DNA of 64,000 nucleotides from Clostridium estertheticum (GTDB lineage Bacteria; Bacillota; Clostridia; Clostridiales; Clostridiaceae), in NCBI RefSeq assembly GCF_026650985.1, contig NZ_CP086239.1, forward strand, positions 2,356,001 through 2,420,000. Direction: 5' to 3'. This document shows positions 35,854-45,672 of this stretch, piece by piece. The notes beneath the pieces were generated by a model, which was not told the origin of the DNA, ran no database searches, and worked only from the letters and a program-made list of their open reading frames with translations. A program made the translations under genes and the position numbers. Position 1 is the first letter of the stretch, and every line of letters starts with the position of its first letter.

Positions 35854-36960
35854 TTATATAAAAACCTTTGGGATGCTAGGGTTTTCAGTTAAATACATCA
35901 TTGGTGGGTAATACATTAAAAAGCCAAGTATGTCTCCTAATTTAGGTTCTATATCGCACTCTTCAATGTCTACAATTAAGTGATCAGAACTGCTTCCTAT
36001 AATTTTAACACCTTGTTTTTGTGGAATTAGCTTATCATGTAATCCAAAATCCTGTTTTCCCACTGCAAGTAGTGCTCTTTTCCTTATACCGTTATCCTCA
36101 TAAATTGGTTTCGTCCCAAAAGCATCAATAAATACTTCCCCAATAGGATGTGTAGGTTTATTTTTTATTTCAACAATCTGTGCCTTTAATACAAAGGTAT
36201 CCTTATGCATATACTTCATATCATATCCCCAGAATTTCTCTAAATCCTCTGCTAATAATATTCCTTCACCTAATCTTAAATTATTTATTCTCTTAGGCAT
36301 TTTACCATCTATTATTAACGGCAGCGAACTTGTAGCACCTCCAGAAATTATATCAAGTCTTCTATTTATTTTACTTTCAATTATTTCAGCAATATTGCAA
36401 AGTCTTCCTAAATTTTCAATTGTTGGAACTATAGCCCCATAACAACCTAGGTTTGTTCCAATCCCATACAATTCAACATTTTTAAGATGGTTTTCTACGT
36501 GCGTTGCTAAGTTAATAACTTCCTCTTGGTCATATACCCCTTCTCTTAAATCTCCGAGGTCAATCATTAATATTACCTTATGCTTTTTCCCTTGCAATTC
36601 ACATTCCTTTTGGATCATATTAAGTGTCTCCATCTCAGAATTTAAACTAACCTGTGCAAATTCAACTAGTTTTTTTATTTCGCTAAACATTGGAATTCTA
36701 AGCATCATAAAAGGCTTATTTAACCCATATTCCTTTAGTTTAATTATTTGATCCATTCTTGAACTTGCTATATATGTGCATCCTGCATTTACGAATTGCA
36801 TAGATACCTCTGGTATTGCATTAAACCCCTTAACTACTCCAGCAATACTTATACCTTGGGTGTTACATAAGTCTACCATGCCTTTAACGTTTTCATATAT
36901 TTTTTTTAGGTTTATTTCAAGTATTGGATATGTAATATCTGAATAAGCTTTTTTATTCAT
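35854..36960 (-). CDS. Alanine/ornithine racemase family PLP enzyme
   Basis: 368 residues. Fold-III PLP protein: the PLP lysine is K44 in GVVKGFNAIPE; MIDLGDLREGVY, LYGIGTNLGCYGA, DIISGGATSSLPLI and LRLGEGILLAEDLEKFWG match the ornithine racemase (Orr) and YhfX-like branch rather than canonical alr. Likely interconverts D and L amino acids, perhaps ornithine as in Clostridial Stickland metabolism. GGGAGAAC precedes the ATG. An inverted repeat (CCCAAAGG...CCTTTGGG) covers its last codons. No ornithine aminomutase genes lie beside it, so the substrate is uncertain. Confidence 0.78.
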   Translation of the reverse strand: MNKKAYSDITYPILEINLKKIYENVKGMVDLCNTQGISIAGVVKGFNAIPEVSMQFVNAGCTYIASSRMDQIIKLKEYGLNKPFMMLRIPMFSEIKKLVEFAQVSLNSEMETLNMIQKECELQGKKHKVILMIDLGDLREGVYDQEEVINLATHVENHLKNVELYGIGTNLGCYGAIVPTIENLGRLCNIAEIIESKINRRLDIISGGATSSLPLIIDGKMPKRINNLRLGEGILLAEDLEKFWGYDMKYMHKDTFVLKAQIVEIKNKPTHPIGEVFIDAFGTKPIYEDNGIRKRALLAVGKQDFGLHDKLIPQKQGVKIIGSSSDHLIVDIEECDIEPKLGDILGFLMYYPPMMYLTENPSIPKVFI

Positions 36961-37221
36961 ACCTGTTCTCCCTTAAAAGATATTTCTTTCTTTCCTTAAC
37001 AGTATAACCTATAATAAAAACAATTTAAATAATCTTATAAAATTAACCTTTTATTATATTTTAATGGTCTAATATCACTATATATTTAATTTCATCAATT
37101 GTTACTATAAGATTTAAAAGACCTAGACTATTATGTATTAATTTATAAGCTATTCATAAAATGTTATAATAGACTTAAATGAAATAAATAAAAAATAAAT
37201 AAAAATAAAGAAGGAATTATA

Positions 37222-37851
37222 ATGAATGAACCATTATTTGAGGCAAGTAAACTTATATACAATAGCAATCTAACTTACAATGATATAAAAATTAAAAAAG
37301 GCAAAATTAATTTTATTGTTGGAGAAAGCGGCTCTGGCAAAAGCACCTTTTTAAAGTTATTAAATCAATCTATTAATGGAGATTCTGGTGAATTATTATA
37401 TAAAGGGCTTTCAATTGACACATACGAGCCCATTAATTTACGTCGCGAAGTAAGCCTAGTTTCTCAAGAGCCTTTTCTTTTTAATGAAAGCATAATGGAC
37501 AATTTCAAAACTTTTTATTCATTAAGACAAAAAGCTATGCCTAGCAGTGATTACATAAATTACATAACTCAGCTTTGTTGCGTAAATGTTTCCCTAGACC
37601 AAAATGCCTCTACCCTTTCTGGTGGAGAACGTCAAAGAGTTTATATATCAATTTTTTTATCATTATGTCCAAAAGTTATATTGCTAGATGAACCAACATC
37701 AGCTTTAGATGAAATAACTGGGCACAGGGTAATGAAAAATATAATAGATTTCTGCAAGACTAAAAATATTGAAATCGTAATTGTAAGCCACAATAAAACT
37801 ATAGTTGAAGAATTTTGTGAAAATAAAATTGAAATAATTAAGGAGGTGTAA
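37222..37851 (+). CDS. fetA: FetA-like ABC transporter ATP-binding protein
   Basis: 209 residues. Walker A GESGSGKST (about 38-46), Q-loop LVSQEPFLFNES, signature TLSGGERQRVYIS, Walker B KVILLDEPTSALDE, H-loop IVSHNK. Short single-domain ATPase of the YbbL/FetA type, which with FetB exports iron and protects against iron or peroxide stress in E. coli. AAGAAGGAATTAT precedes the ATG. FetB starts two bases after its stop, so the two are tightly coupled. Confidence 0.85.
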   Translation: MNEPLFEASKLIYNSNLTYNDIKIKKGKINFIVGESGSGKSTFLKLLNQSINGDSGELLYKGLSIDTYEPINLRREVSLVSQEPFLFNESIMDNFKTFYSLRQKAMPSSDYINYITQLCCVNVSLDQNASTLSGGERQRVYISIFLSLCPKVILLDEPTSALDEITGHRVMKNIIDFCKTKNIEIVIVSHNKTIVEEFCENKIEIIKEV

Positions 37852-37853
37852 AC

Positions 37854-38630
37854 ATGGAGGGTATTGTAAAACTAAGTATTTCCCACTTTCTGCTTATTTA
37901 TTTACTATTAATTATAGTACTTTTAATTATGAAAAAATCAAAAGTTACTCAAACAAAACTTCTTTTAGTTGCAAGTTTAAGAATGACAATTCAGCTTATA
38001 ATTGTTGGTTACATACTTCAATATGTCTTCAGTAATCCCAATCCCTTATTTACTGTATTTTTTTTAATAATTATGATAACATTTTCTATACATCGAGTAA
38101 TTACAAGTAGAAAAGACTTAAACAATAATTTTAAAATTGCAATTGGGATTTCTTTAACATTTTCTGGACTTTTTGTTCTAATCTTCTTTGTCACAGTAGT
38201 TGTTGGTAAATCTATATTTAACCCCCAATACACCATACCACTGGCTGGTATGATTATTGGTAACGCTATGACCGGAGTAAACATTGCAATAAAAACCTTC
38301 ATGGATGATATAAGCAAAGAAAAGAATAAAATTAATACTTTACTAAATTTAGGTGTGGACCCCAAAAATATATTGAAGCCATTCGCTAATAATGCTTTCG
38401 AAACAGCATTAATTCCTACAATAAACTCAATGCTCGGAATGGGTATAATCTTTTTACCAGGAATGATGACTGGTCAAATGCTCTCTGGTACATTACCTAC
38501 TACAGCAATTATGTACCAAATAGCTATTATGATTGCAATTTGTACTTCTGTTTGTGTAACAGTTTTTCTATCCTTAAACTTAGGGTATAAGTCTTTGTAT
38601 AATACTAAAAAACAATTTTTAGAAATTTGA
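37854..38630 (+). CDS. fetB: FetB-like ABC transporter permease (iron export)
   Basis: 258 residues, about seven hydrophobic segments. Family blocks: RMTIQLIIVGYILQYVF, PLAGMIIGNAMTGVNIAI, and MGIIFLPGMMTGQMLSGT followed by a conserved end (YQIAIMIAICTSVC). Matches YbbM/FetB. AAGGAGGTG overlaps the end of fetA. With FetA it would push iron (or another metal) out of the cell; it closes a 10-kb stretch rich in metal-related genes and riboswitches. Confidence 0.87.
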   Translation: MEGIVKLSISHFLLIYLLLIIVLLIMKKSKVTQTKLLLVASLRMTIQLIIVGYILQYVFSNPNPLFTVFFLIIMITFSIHRVITSRKDLNNNFKIAIGISLTFSGLFVLIFFVTVVVGKSIFNPQYTIPLAGMIIGNAMTGVNIAIKTFMDDISKEKNKINTLLNLGVDPKNILKPFANNAFETALIPTINSMLGMGIIFLPGMMTGQMLSGTLPTTAIMYQIAIMIAICTSVCVTVFLSLNLGYKSLYNTKKQFLEI

Positions 38631-38657
38631 TATACTATTTACTATTATTTGAATTAC

Positions 38658-38687
38658 AAAAGCTGCGAAATCAATTTCACAGCTTTT
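38658..38687. terminator. Bidirectional terminator after fetB
   Basis: AAAAGCTG-C-GAAAT pairs with ATTTC-A-CAGCTTTT. Almost the same hairpin, including the C/A mismatch, occurs at 28041-28073. Confidence 0.8.
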
Positions 38688-38762
38688 ATAGTTAGATTTT
38701 TTATCTTCTGTTTATAATTAATAACTTTTCTTTTATGTACTATCTTTTAATTTTTTATTCTT

Positions 38763-39500
38763 TTAATCTCTTTTAACCACAGCTTTTCTAACAAGTATAT
38801 AAACAAAAAACATTGTTATTATAAATAAACATATAAATGTTATAACACATATATATGAGTTTCTTGTACTTATCCCCAATATATTATCAATAAAAGCCCC
38901 TGATTTCTCTCCAAACTCTGGAAAATTGTATATAACACTTTCCCCTATAGCTTGAATAGCTATAGGGCTTAAAAATATTAGGATTTTCATTGTTTTGTTA
39001 TACTTATAAAATATCATAGTAATTAATAATCCTATTGCAAATGCAATAATATACAAAGCAATCAAAAATGTAGCTGTCCCTATTAGTATTTGTATGCTAT
39101 TATTTTGTATCCATGTATCTGCATAATCATGAAATCGCGGAAAGTTACCATAAGCCATATCATACAATGTTGGACATACTACAAATATATTATAAATTCT
39201 ATTTAATATAACATCTATTATTGACATGACTAAAGCTATTGGTAAAATAGTTATAACTAAAGATTTAAAATAATCTATTCTAGGTATATTGTTAGCTTGA
39301 CTAAAATAAAAACTTTCTTTAAACAAGTTTAACCCCATGACAAATAGAAATATCATGGATGAAAATTCAATTCCACTAATACTGATTCCTGTACTATTTA
39401 TAGTTATAAATAGTATTACAGCTATAAAAATACAGTAAAAAATTATTATTGATCTAAGGCTGCTTTTAATATTATATTTAGCAAGTTTATAACTATTCAT
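38763..39500 (-). CDS. ABC transporter membrane protein (YtrC/ABC-2-like)
   Basis: 245 residues with six hydrophobic segments (about 16-32, 42-60, 78-100, 130-155, 160-190, 215-240). No catalytic motif. Its ATG shares one base with the stop of the ATPase gene (TAATG), showing coupled translation. In GntR-controlled YtrA-type operons this position is taken by the permease for export of an antibiotic or cell-wall-related compound. Substrate unknown. Confidence 0.72.
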   Translation of the reverse strand: MNSYKLAKYNIKSSLRSIIIFYCIFIAVILFITINSTGISISGIEFSSMIFLFVMGLNLFKESFYFSQANNIPRIDYFKSLVITILPIALVMSIIDVILNRIYNIFVVCPTLYDMAYGNFPRFHDYADTWIQNNSIQILIGTATFLIALYIIAFAIGLLITMIFYKYNKTMKILIFLSPIAIQAIGESVIYNFPEFGEKSGAFIDNILGISTRNSYICVITFICLFIITMFFVYILVRKAVVKRD

Positions 39501-40375
39501 TATTTTATACCCCCATTATTCGTCAAATCTATAAATAGTTTTTGGAGTTCAACTTTTGATACTTCTAGTCCTAGTTTTTTCTGTTCTATCTTTTGCGCAT
39601 CTCCATTTATTCCACTTATAACTGCTGATTTAAAAGATGCCATTTCATCTACGCTTAAACAATTTTTATCTTTAATATACTCATCTATATTCTTATTTAA
39701 TCCAGATACGTTATAGCATTTAGTTAGTAATTCTTCAACATTTTCATCATTAATTATTTTACCATCCTTAATAATAACTATCCTTTCTAATAAATGTGAT
39801 ACTTCTTCAATAATATGAGTAGATAATATAATAGTTTTAGGCTTCTCTATATAACTTTCCATAAGTTCTTTGTAAAATAATTCTCTATGATTAGCATCTA
39901 GTCCTAAAACTGGCTCATCGAACATTAAGATTTCTGCACCTGATGCCATTGTATTTATAATTTTGCAAATAGAAGCGTATCCCGTTGATAATTCCTTAAC
40001 CCTTTTATTTATATTTAATTCGAACTTTTTAGAAAGTTCTAATGCATATACCATATCAAACTTTGGATAAAATTCTTTGCTCCACTTAAATAGTTCCTTT
40101 ACTTTCATAGCTTGTGGATATAGATTTTGTTCTGTCATAAAATATATATTACCTAAAGCATTTTTATCATCTGATAAAGTTTTACCATCTATAGAAATAA
40201 CACCTTTATCTGAAAAAATCCTGTTATTTATAATATTTAAAAGAGTTGTCTTTCCAGCTCCATTTCTTCCGAGTAATCCATATATTTTGTTTTCTTCTAT
40301 AGTTAATGATATATTATCTAATGCAAAAGTATCCCCATATCTTTTACTTACATTTAAAAGCTTTATTGTACCCAC
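39500..40375 (-). CDS. ABC transporter ATP-binding protein (YtrB-like)
   Basis: 291 residues from a GTG with GGGGGGA upstream. Walker A GLLGRNGAGKTTL (about 33-45), Q-loop YFMTEQNLYPQ, signature-like KELSTGYASICKI (degenerate, G-Y instead of G-Q), Walker B EILMFDEPVLGLDA, H-loop ILSTHIIEEV. The C-terminal extension (about 215-291) is helical. It sits between a GntR regulator (one base gap) and a membrane protein (one base overlap): a three-gene YtrA-type operon. Confidence 0.88.
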   Translation of the reverse strand: MGTIKLLNVSKRYGDTFALDNISLTIEENKIYGLLGRNGAGKTTLLNIINNRIFSDKGVISIDGKTLSDDKNALGNIYFMTEQNLYPQAMKVKELFKWSKEFYPKFDMVYALELSKKFELNINKRVKELSTGYASICKIINTMASGAEILMFDEPVLGLDANHRELFYKELMESYIEKPKTIILSTHIIEEVSHLLERIVIIKDGKIINDENVEELLTKCYNVSGLNKNIDEYIKDKNCLSVDEMASFKSAVISGINGDAQKIEQKKLGLEVSKVELQKLFIDLTNNGGIK

Positions 40376-40376
40376 T

Positions 40377-40733
40377 TTAAATCCCCCCTTCGATCATTTT
40401 AACAATATCACTACTTGAAATATTTAATTTCTTTGCTTCTTCTATTAAAGAAACTATATAATTTTCATAAAATTTTTCTTTTCTTATGCCAATTAATTTT
40501 TCTTTACTCCCAGCTACAACAAACATACCTACACCCCTCTTTTTATATATAATCCCCTCATCTACAAGTAAATTAAATCCTTTAGCTACAGTAGCCGGGT
40601 TTATCTTATACTTAACAGATATTTCTGTTGTAGATGGAATAGCCGTTTCTTCCTTGAATATTCCTTTAAGAACTTTATCCTCAATAGTTTGAGCAATCTG
40701 CATATATATAGGTACATCATTATTAAAATCCAA
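40377..40733 (-). CDS. GntR-family regulator (YtrA subfamily)
   Basis: 118 residues from a TTG with TGGAGGTG upstream. N-terminal winged helix (about 1-70): MQIAQTIEDKVLKGIF, TEISVKYKINPATVAKGFNLL, DEGIIYKKRGVGMFV. The short helical tail lacks an effector domain, typical of the YtrA group, which represses its own ABC transporter operon. Its promoter overlaps A/T-rich repeats (TTAACTATATAACTAATTAA) that may be the operator. Confidence 0.88.
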   Translation of the reverse strand: MDFNNDVPIYMQIAQTIEDKVLKGIFKEETAIPSTTEISVKYKINPATVAKGFNLLVDEGIIYKKRGVGMFVVAGSKEKLIGIRKEKFYENYIVSLIEEAKKLNISSSDIVKMIEGGI

Positions 40734-40777
40734 ATTAACACCTCCATAACCTAATTGGTTAGTTGCTTATGTAATTA

Positions 40778-40806
40778 ACTATATAACTAATTAACTTTAT
40801 TGTCAA
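40778..40806 (-). promoter_or_regulatory. Promoter of the GntR-ABC operon
   Basis: On minus: TTGACA (40801-40806), 17 bases, TATAGT (40778-40783). The spacer and -10 lie in a repeat of TTAATTAGTTATATAGTTAA, a plausible site for self-repression. Confidence 0.75.
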
Positions 40807-40822
40807 TAGATGTATAAAATAA

Positions 40823-40868
40823 AAAAAGATAAAAAGCAGTTTAATATTCAAACTGGCCTTTATCTTTT
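40823..40868 (-). terminator. Terminator after gnd
   Basis: On minus, AAAAGATAAA...CAGTTT pairs with AAACTG...TTTATCTTTT and ends in a long T tract. Confidence 0.75.
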
Positions 40869-40916
40869 CCTAGAACACCTTATCTATTAATATGTTCATT
40901 CATTTTATAAATTTCA

Positions 40917-42332
40917 CTATTTCATTTCACTTATCCATTCATGATGGAATGTTCCGTCTTTATCTATTCTTTCAAATGTATGAGCTCCAAAATAATCCCT
41001 CTGCGCCTGAAGCAAGTTTGCTGGAAGATTTGCACTTCTATAACTGTCATAGTATGTTAAAGCACTTGAAAATGATGGTACTGGTACTCCCAAATTTACT
41101 GCTGTTGTTATTACATATCGTAAGTCCTTTTGATAACTATTAATGATATTACTAAAATATGAATCTAGCATTAAGTTGTTAAGATTTTCATCGTTTTCAT
41201 ATGCTTCATTTATTTTGTTAAGGAATTGCGCACGAATTATACAACCACCTCTAAATATTTTAGCTATTTTTCCATATTTAAGATCCCAATTATACTCTTT
41301 TGATGCAGCCCTCATAAGTGCAAATCCTTGAGCATATGAACATATTTTGCTTGTATAAAGGGCCCTTCTTACAGCTTCTATAAAACCTTTTTTATCCCCT
41401 TTAAATTTAACATCCGGTCCTTTTAAAATACTACTTGCATATATTCTTTCATCTTTTAATGATGACATACATCGTGCAAAAACAGCCTCAGTTATTGTAG
41501 GTATAGGAACTGCAAGATCTAGAGCACTTTGACTAGTCCATTTTCCTGTTCCCTTTTGACCTGCTTTATCTAGAATAATATCAACCATATACTCCCCTGT
41601 TTCATTATCTTTTTGAGCAAATATGTCACTAGTTATTTCTATTAAATAGCTATTAAGTTCCCCTTTGTTCCACTGCTCAAAAACATCATGAATTTCATCA
41701 TTTGTTAGCCCTGCTACCCCTTTTAGGAGTGCGTAAGCCTCACAAATAAGTTGCATATCCCCATATTCTATACCATTGTGGACCATTTTCACATAATGTC
41801 CAGCCCCATTTGTTCCAATATACGTAGAGCAAGGTTCTCCATCTACCTTTGCAGATATAGCCGTGAAGATAGGTTCAACTATTTTATAAGCATCCAGTTC
41901 TCCCCCAGGCATAATTGCTGGTCCTTTTAAAGCTCCTTCTTCTCCACCTGAAACTCCAGTTCCTATAAACTTAAACCCTAACTCTTCAAGTTTCGTGCTT
42001 CTACGTATTGTATCCATAAAATACGAATTACCGCCATCGATTAATATATCACCCTTTGATATATAAGGTATTAATTTATCTATAGTTTCATCAACAGGTA
42101 ATCCTGCTTTAATCATAATTAATATTTTTCTTGGAGTTTCTAAAGAATTTACGAATTCCTCAATAGAATATGCCCCCTTTATATTTTTCCCTTTTGCCTC
42201 TATTAAAAATTCATCTATGGTATTTCTATTCCTTGAATATACGCAAACAGATATTCCTCTGCTCTCAACATTTAATGCCAGGTTTTTGCCCATGACAGCT
42301 ATACCTAAAACTCCAAATTGTTGTTTTTTCAT
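40917..42332 (-). CDS. gnd: 6-phosphogluconate dehydrogenase, decarboxylating
   Basis: 471 residues, full length. [15 protein letters not shown] at the N-terminus binds [55 protein letters not shown] (catalytic KMVHNGIEY) and [14 protein letters not shown] are all present. It turns 6-phosphogluconate into ribulose-5-phosphate, giving NADPH, in the oxidative pentose phosphate route. AAGGAGGAG precedes the ATG. Monocistronic with its own terminator. No zwf is seen in the window. Confidence 0.97.
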   Translation of the reverse strand: MKKQQFGVLGIAVMGKNLALNVESRGISVCVYSRNRNTIDEFLIEAKGKNIKGAYSIEEFVNSLETPRKILIMIKAGLPVDETIDKLIPYISKGDILIDGGNSYFMDTIRRSTKLEELGFKFIGTGVSGGEEGALKGPAIMPGGELDAYKIVEPIFTAISAKVDGEPCSTYIGTNGAGHYVKMVHNGIEYGDMQLICEAYALLKGVAGLTNDEIHDVFEQWNKGELNSYLIEITSDIFAQKDNETGEYMVDIILDKAGQKGTGKWTSQSALDLAVPIPTITEAVFARCMSSLKDERIYASSILKGPDVKFKGDKKGFIEAVRRALYTSKICSYAQGFALMRAASKEYNWDLKYGKIAKIFRGGCIIRAQFLNKINEAYENDENLNNLMLDSYFSNIINSYQKDLRYVITTAVNLGVPVPSFSSALTYYDSYRSANLPANLLQAQRDYFGAHTFERIDKDGTFHHEWISEMK

Positions 42333-42453
42333 TTAAAACTCCTCCTTATTAAAAATTTCTCTGCTTGAATCATAGTATATATTATACTATGATATGCCAT
42401 ATGTCATTCAACTTCTATTATAATATAATATACCATATAATAAACTATAAACA

Positions 42454-42487
42454 AAAACACATCGTACCTTTTAAGTACAATGCGTTT
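42454..42487 (-). terminator. Terminator after the HAD hydrolase gene
   Basis: On minus, ACGCATTGTAC pairs with GTACGATGTGTTTTT with G-U pairs, followed by T. Confidence 0.65.
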
Positions 42488-42513
42488 ATTTTAGTTACTG
42501 TTATTATCTTAAT

Positions 42514-43341
42514 TTATTCTTTTAATATGTAATTGTTTATGGCATAAGCTATTCCAGACTCATTATTAGATTTAGTTATGTATTTTGCCGCAAGTTTTAC
42601 ATCCTCTACTGCATTTTCCATAGCTATAGGCATTCCTGCACATTCAAACATTTCTATATCATTGTAATTATCTCCAAAAACCATAATTTCATCTAAGCTT
42701 ACATTTAATTTTTTCGACAATATTTCTAAAGCTTTACCCTTAGAGATATCTGATGCCATAATATCTAAAAGCCCTGTTGCAGAACTTACTACTGTAAGAT
42801 TATCATATTTTGAAAAATGCTTTTGTAGTAATATAATATCATCATGTTTTTCACAAACTAACAAAACTTTAAAAGCATCTATATCATTAATATTTGCCAT
42901 CACTTTATCATCTATATATTTTATAGGTATCTGTTCATCTTGTAATAAAATTTTATTACGGTCCGCATATCTTTTGCCTACCAGATTGTTTTTAGTAGAA
43001 TACACTAAATCAGCAGTGTATATAATAAACTCTATTTCATTATTATTACAGTAAGTTGTAACCTCTTTTACAGCAATTTTATCCATTACCTTCGAATAGA
43101 GAACTTCACCTGTTTCAATATTCCTAACTAGTCCACCATTACAAGATATAACAGGTCCTTTTAAATTTAACTGCTTTATATAAGTCTTTACCATAAGATC
43201 CAGTCTTCCAGATGCAATAATTACTTCTAACCCCATCTTCTGGAGTTTTTTTAGTGCTACTTCATTATCCTTTGAAATAACATTATCTGAATTTAATAAT
43301 GTTCCATCCATATCGCATACACACCATTTGTACTTAATCAT
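42514..43341 (-). CDS. Cof-type HAD-IIB sugar-phosphate phosphatase-like hydrolase
   Basis: 275 residues. HAD motifs: CDMDGTLLNSDN (nucleophile D10), VIIASGRLDL, a C2 cap from about 85-185, KGKALEILSKKL (lysine), and VFGDNYNDIEMFECAG (acidic motif IV). Cof-type hydrolases remove phosphate from sugar phosphates or cofactors; the substrate cannot be predicted. AAAGGAG precedes the ATG. Lies alone between gnd and the biotin genes. Confidence 0.9.
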   Translation of the reverse strand: MIKYKWCVCDMDGTLLNSDNVISKDNEVALKKLQKMGLEVIIASGRLDLMVKTYIKQLNLKGPVISCNGGLVRNIETGEVLYSKVMDKIAVKEVTTYCNNNEIEFIIYTADLVYSTKNNLVGKRYADRNKILLQDEQIPIKYIDDKVMANINDIDAFKVLLVCEKHDDIILLQKHFSKYDNLTVVSSATGLLDIMASDISKGKALEILSKKLNVSLDEIMVFGDNYNDIEMFECAGMPIAMENAVEDVKLAAKYITKSNNESGIAYAINNYILKE

Positions 43342-43474
43342 ATATATTTTCTCCTTTAGTAGCTTGCTATTATTTAAATGATATAAAAAATCATATTATA
43401 TCTAATTATCTACCTTTATAGGTTTAATTTCAACATTAACTTTTTAATATTCATAAATTCCATCCCCTTTAAGT

Positions 43475-44836
43475 TTATTTTAATTCTCTATTGAGATCAA
43501 AATATTCGGCTATACTTTCAAAACAAGTATTCACCATAAATTCTATCTCATTATTATTTATAATATACGGTGGAATAAAATAAAGTACATTTCCTATTGG
43601 CCTTAGTACTAGTCCCTTTTTAAGAGCAATCTTGTAAATCTCATATCCTACTCTCATTTCAAATGGATAACTTTCTTTTGTCTCCTTATTTTTCACTATT
43701 TCAATAGCTGTTATCATCCCTATACTTCTTACCTCACCTACATACTTTAAACTTTCTGCCTTTTCCAGTGTAAGTTTTTTTATAAACTCACCTTTTTCTA
43801 CGTTATTTTTTATAATATTGTCTTCCTCAAATATCTTTAAGTTCTCGAGTGCTATTGCGCAACCCATAGCATTTCCTGAATAAGTATGACTATGTATAAA
43901 TGTTTTTCGATCTTTATAATCTCCATAAAAACAATCATAAATATCATCTGTAGTCATAACTACTGACATAGGCATATATCCAGCCGAAATCCCTTTCGAG
44001 AGACACATGAAGTCTGGACTTATGTCAGCATGGTTACAAGCAAACATTTTTCCAGTTCTACCAAAGCCCATTGCAATTTCGTCTGCAATAATGTGTATAT
44101 CATATATATCACAAAAATATCGAAGCTTCTTTAAATAAATTTGTGAATAAATCTTCATACCCGCAGCACCTTGAACCATAGGTTCAACTACTACTGCACT
44201 TATATCAATATGATTTTGAGTTAAGCACTTCTCCATATCCTCAAAACACTCTGCATTACAACTCTCCCTATTAAAACCATATTTACACCTATAGCAATCT
44301 GGTCCTTCTACTCTAAATGTATCTAAAAGGAGGGGCTTGTATACTTCGTTAAACTCATCAATATCACAAACAGATAACGCACCTAATGTCTCACCATGAT
44401 ATGCATCGCTTAGTGCTACGAACCTTTTCTTTTTAATATTTCCTTTTTGCATGTTATAGTGAAAACTCATCTTTAAAGCTATTTCTACCGCTGAGGATCC
44501 ATTATCAGAAAAGAACACTTTTTTAAGCTTGTCTGGTGTTATATCAACAAGCTTTTCCGCAAGTTCTATAGCCGGCTTGTTTGAGAAATTTGCAAATATA
44601 ACGTGTTCAATGTTATCTATCTGCTTTTTTATAGCCTCGTTAATTCTCTTATTGCTATGTCCTAGAGTGTTCGTCCACCAAGATGATATACAGTCTAAAT
44701 ATCTTTTTCCATCAATATCATAAAGCCAAACCCCTTCCCCACTTTCAATAACTATTGGATTAAGTTCCTCATAATCCTTCATTTGTGAACATGGATGCCA
44801 AATATATTTCAAATCCTTTTCTACATAACTATTCAT
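43475..44836 (-). CDS. bioA: 7,8-diaminopelargonate aminotransferase
   Basis: 453 residues. Class III PLP aminotransferase: DLKYIWHPCSQM at the start is typical for BioA; SWWTNTLGHSNKRI, SDNGSSAVEIALKM, YHGETLGALSV, IADEIAMGFGRTGKMFA, and the PLP lysine in CLSKGISAGYMPMS. It makes diaminopelargonate, using SAM as amino donor in classical BioA. A region with four cysteines (CYRCKYGFNRESCNAEC) is an unusual extra in this position but common in clostridial copies. Last gene of bioY-bioD-bioA. Confidence 0.94.
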   Translation of the reverse strand: MNSYVEKDLKYIWHPCSQMKDYEELNPIVIESGEGVWLYDIDGKRYLDCISSWWTNTLGHSNKRINEAIKKQIDNIEHVIFANFSNKPAIELAEKLVDITPDKLKKVFFSDNGSSAVEIALKMSFHYNMQKGNIKKKRFVALSDAYHGETLGALSVCDIDEFNEVYKPLLLDTFRVEGPDCYRCKYGFNRESCNAECFEDMEKCLTQNHIDISAVVVEPMVQGAAGMKIYSQIYLKKLRYFCDIYDIHIIADEIAMGFGRTGKMFACNHADISPDFMCLSKGISAGYMPMSVVMTTDDIYDCFYGDYKDRKTFIHSHTYSGNAMGCAIALENLKIFEEDNIIKNNVEKGEFIKKLTLEKAESLKYVGEVRSIGMITAIEIVKNKETKESYPFEMRVGYEIYKIALKKGLVLRPIGNVLYFIPPYIINNNEIEFMVNTCFESIAEYFDLNRELK

Positions 44837-44857
44837 TTATTTACCTCAACTTTCACT

Positions 44858-45583
44858 TTATAATTGATCCATGCATCCTTCTAAAGTCTTAATACTAAAA
44901 GCATTTTCTGCATTAATTCTTATAGCTCGCATCCTGTTCTCATTTAGGTTTACAATATGTTTAAGCTTGCCTATAACATGCACTTTAGTAAGCTTTTCTA
45001 TCATTTGAATATTATCATTACAGAGAAGATCATCTATATAATTGTTTATTATAATCCCTTTAATATTAATCCCTAATGATTTTATATATTCTACGGTAAG
45101 TACTGTATGGTTAATTGTTCCCACACCAGCTCTTGCCACAATAACAACACTCATATTTAAATCCTTTATAAGATTTTCAAGAGTATATACTCCTCTTTCA
45201 TCATCTATTAATGGACATACTATTCCTCCACTACCTTCTGCGATAACATAATCATATTTACCCTTTAAGTAATTGTATTTTTGTCTTATTAAGTCTATTT
45301 GAATAGGCTTATTCTCAATTTTAGCTGCAAGATGAGGGGATACTGCATTCTTATAAACATAGGGCGTTATGTTTTCATAAACTTCTTCCAAATTACTCAC
45401 ATCACAAGCAAGCTTGGTATCACCTGGAATAAGTTCATTGCCTTCTTCAATAGCCCCACTAAGTGCTGCCTTAAAATAAGTAGCATTATATCCATTACTT
45501 CGCAGAACATGCATAATTCCAGCAGTTACAATAGTTTTTCCCACGTCAGTATCTGTTCCAACTATAAATACTCCCTTAGACAT
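44858..45583 (-). CDS. bioD: Dethiobiotin synthetase
   Basis: 241 residues. P-loop GTDTDVGKTIVTAG at residues 8-21, KAALSGAIEE, PHLAAKIEN, and EGSGGIVCPL are BioD hallmarks. It closes the ureido ring of biotin from diaminopelargonate and CO2 with ATP. TGGAGG precedes the ATG. bioA starts 21 bases after its stop; bioY lies 89 bases upstream. bioB and bioF are not in the window. Confidence 0.94.
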   Translation of the reverse strand: MSKGVFIVGTDTDVGKTIVTAGIMHVLRSNGYNATYFKAALSGAIEEGNELIPGDTKLACDVSNLEEVYENITPYVYKNAVSPHLAAKIENKPIQIDLIRQKYNYLKGKYDYVIAEGSGGIVCPLIDDERGVYTLENLIKDLNMSVVIVARAGVGTINHTVLTVEYIKSLGINIKGIIINNYIDDLLCNDNIQMIEKLTKVHVIGKLKHIVNLNENRMRAIRINAENAFSIKTLEGCMDQL

Positions 45584-45672
45584 TTTTTCTAACCTCCAAA
45601 TTTAGCTTGTTTTCCTTTTTACCCATACTCTTAATAACTACTCTCATACAATACCCCTCTCTTATAATTATT

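Noticed and set aside
35843-35873. Inverted repeat CCCAAAGG/CCTTTGGG as terminator of the racemase gene
   Set aside because: It overlaps the last codons and has no T tract after it on minus, so a terminator call is not supported.
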